NCBI RefSeq assembly: GCF_001667775.1
Contig: NZ_LZJI01000107.1
Location: forward strand, 1 to 38,004
DNA from: Mycobacterium sp. E1747
Lineage (GTDB): Bacteria > Actinomycetota > Actinomycetes > Mycobacteriales > Mycobacteriaceae
Direction of reading: 5' to 3'
Length of the DNA: 38,004 bases
Shown: positions 37,998 through 38,004 of the stretch, piece after piece
Layout of the letters: each line of letters begins with the position of its first letter
Numbering within the stretch: position 1 is the first letter of the stretch
Notes under the pieces: model-generated
Told to the model about the DNA's origin: nothing
The model's input: only the letters and a program-made list of their open reading frames with translations
The model's database searches: none
Made by a program: the position numbers and the translations under genes

Positions 37998-38004
37998 CAA
38001 GCAC

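Overview
The window looks like a GC-rich slow-growing Mycobacterium outside the M. tuberculosis complex, probably close to the M. avium complex. Evidence: GTG/TTG starts, many leaderless promoters, PE/PPE genes, the actinobacterial 6C and Ms1 small RNAs, and gene order that follows M. tuberculosis Rv3663c back to Rv3621c almost gene for gene. Rv names below rest on recalled synteny and protein resemblance, not on a search.

Bases 1-3482 hold the end of a dipeptide/oligopeptide ABC ATPase, a protein with a degenerate Fic motif, an Ms1-type sRNA locus (minus strand), a SerB-like HAD phosphatase, and a 6C sRNA with its promoter and terminator. Bases 3483-7990 are a tightly overlapping Tad-like pilus/secretion operon: CpaE-like Ssd, TadA ATPase, TadB and TadC membrane proteins, a Flp-like pilin and two TadE-like minor pilins. 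Bases 8029-10804 are a three-gene translationally coupled cassette absent from the M. tuberculosis order (PE_PGRS genes stand there instead): an Lgt-like membrane protein lacking the usual catalytic His, a proline-rich membrane protein, and a radical SAM enzyme resembling the tetraether lipid synthase (Tes) family. I regard this as the best candidate for an undescribed system.

Bases 10801-21812 are housekeeping and sensory genes: an Rv3651-like sensor protein, an MrfA-type helicase with a C-terminal Cys cluster, cspA with a strong terminator, an Rv3647c-like protein, topA, a membrane class III adenylate cyclase, DNA polymerase III delta-prime and tRNA-Thr(CGT). Bases 21823-28130 concern the cell envelope: a GT-C-like membrane protein divergent from galE, a DUF2304-like membrane protein coupled to a GT2 polyprenyl-phosphate glycosyltransferase, a flippase-like protein and a TerC/DUF475 membrane protein. 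Bases 28191-33591 carry ppa, a DacB-type carboxypeptidase, a zinc metalloprotease, tilS, hpt and a SIMPL-domain lipoprotein (LpqG).

From about 33600 the window becomes accessory: an AT-rich stretch, a PE-PPE pair, a small secreted protein, an HTH regulator with a 19-bp palindrome in its divergent promoter region, and a second PE-PPE locus broken by an inversion. In that locus the PE N-terminus reads on the plus strand, while the PPE N-terminus and the PE C-terminal tail read on the minus strand. A perfect 70-bp direct repeat flanks this segment, and its second copy begins exactly at one inversion junction.
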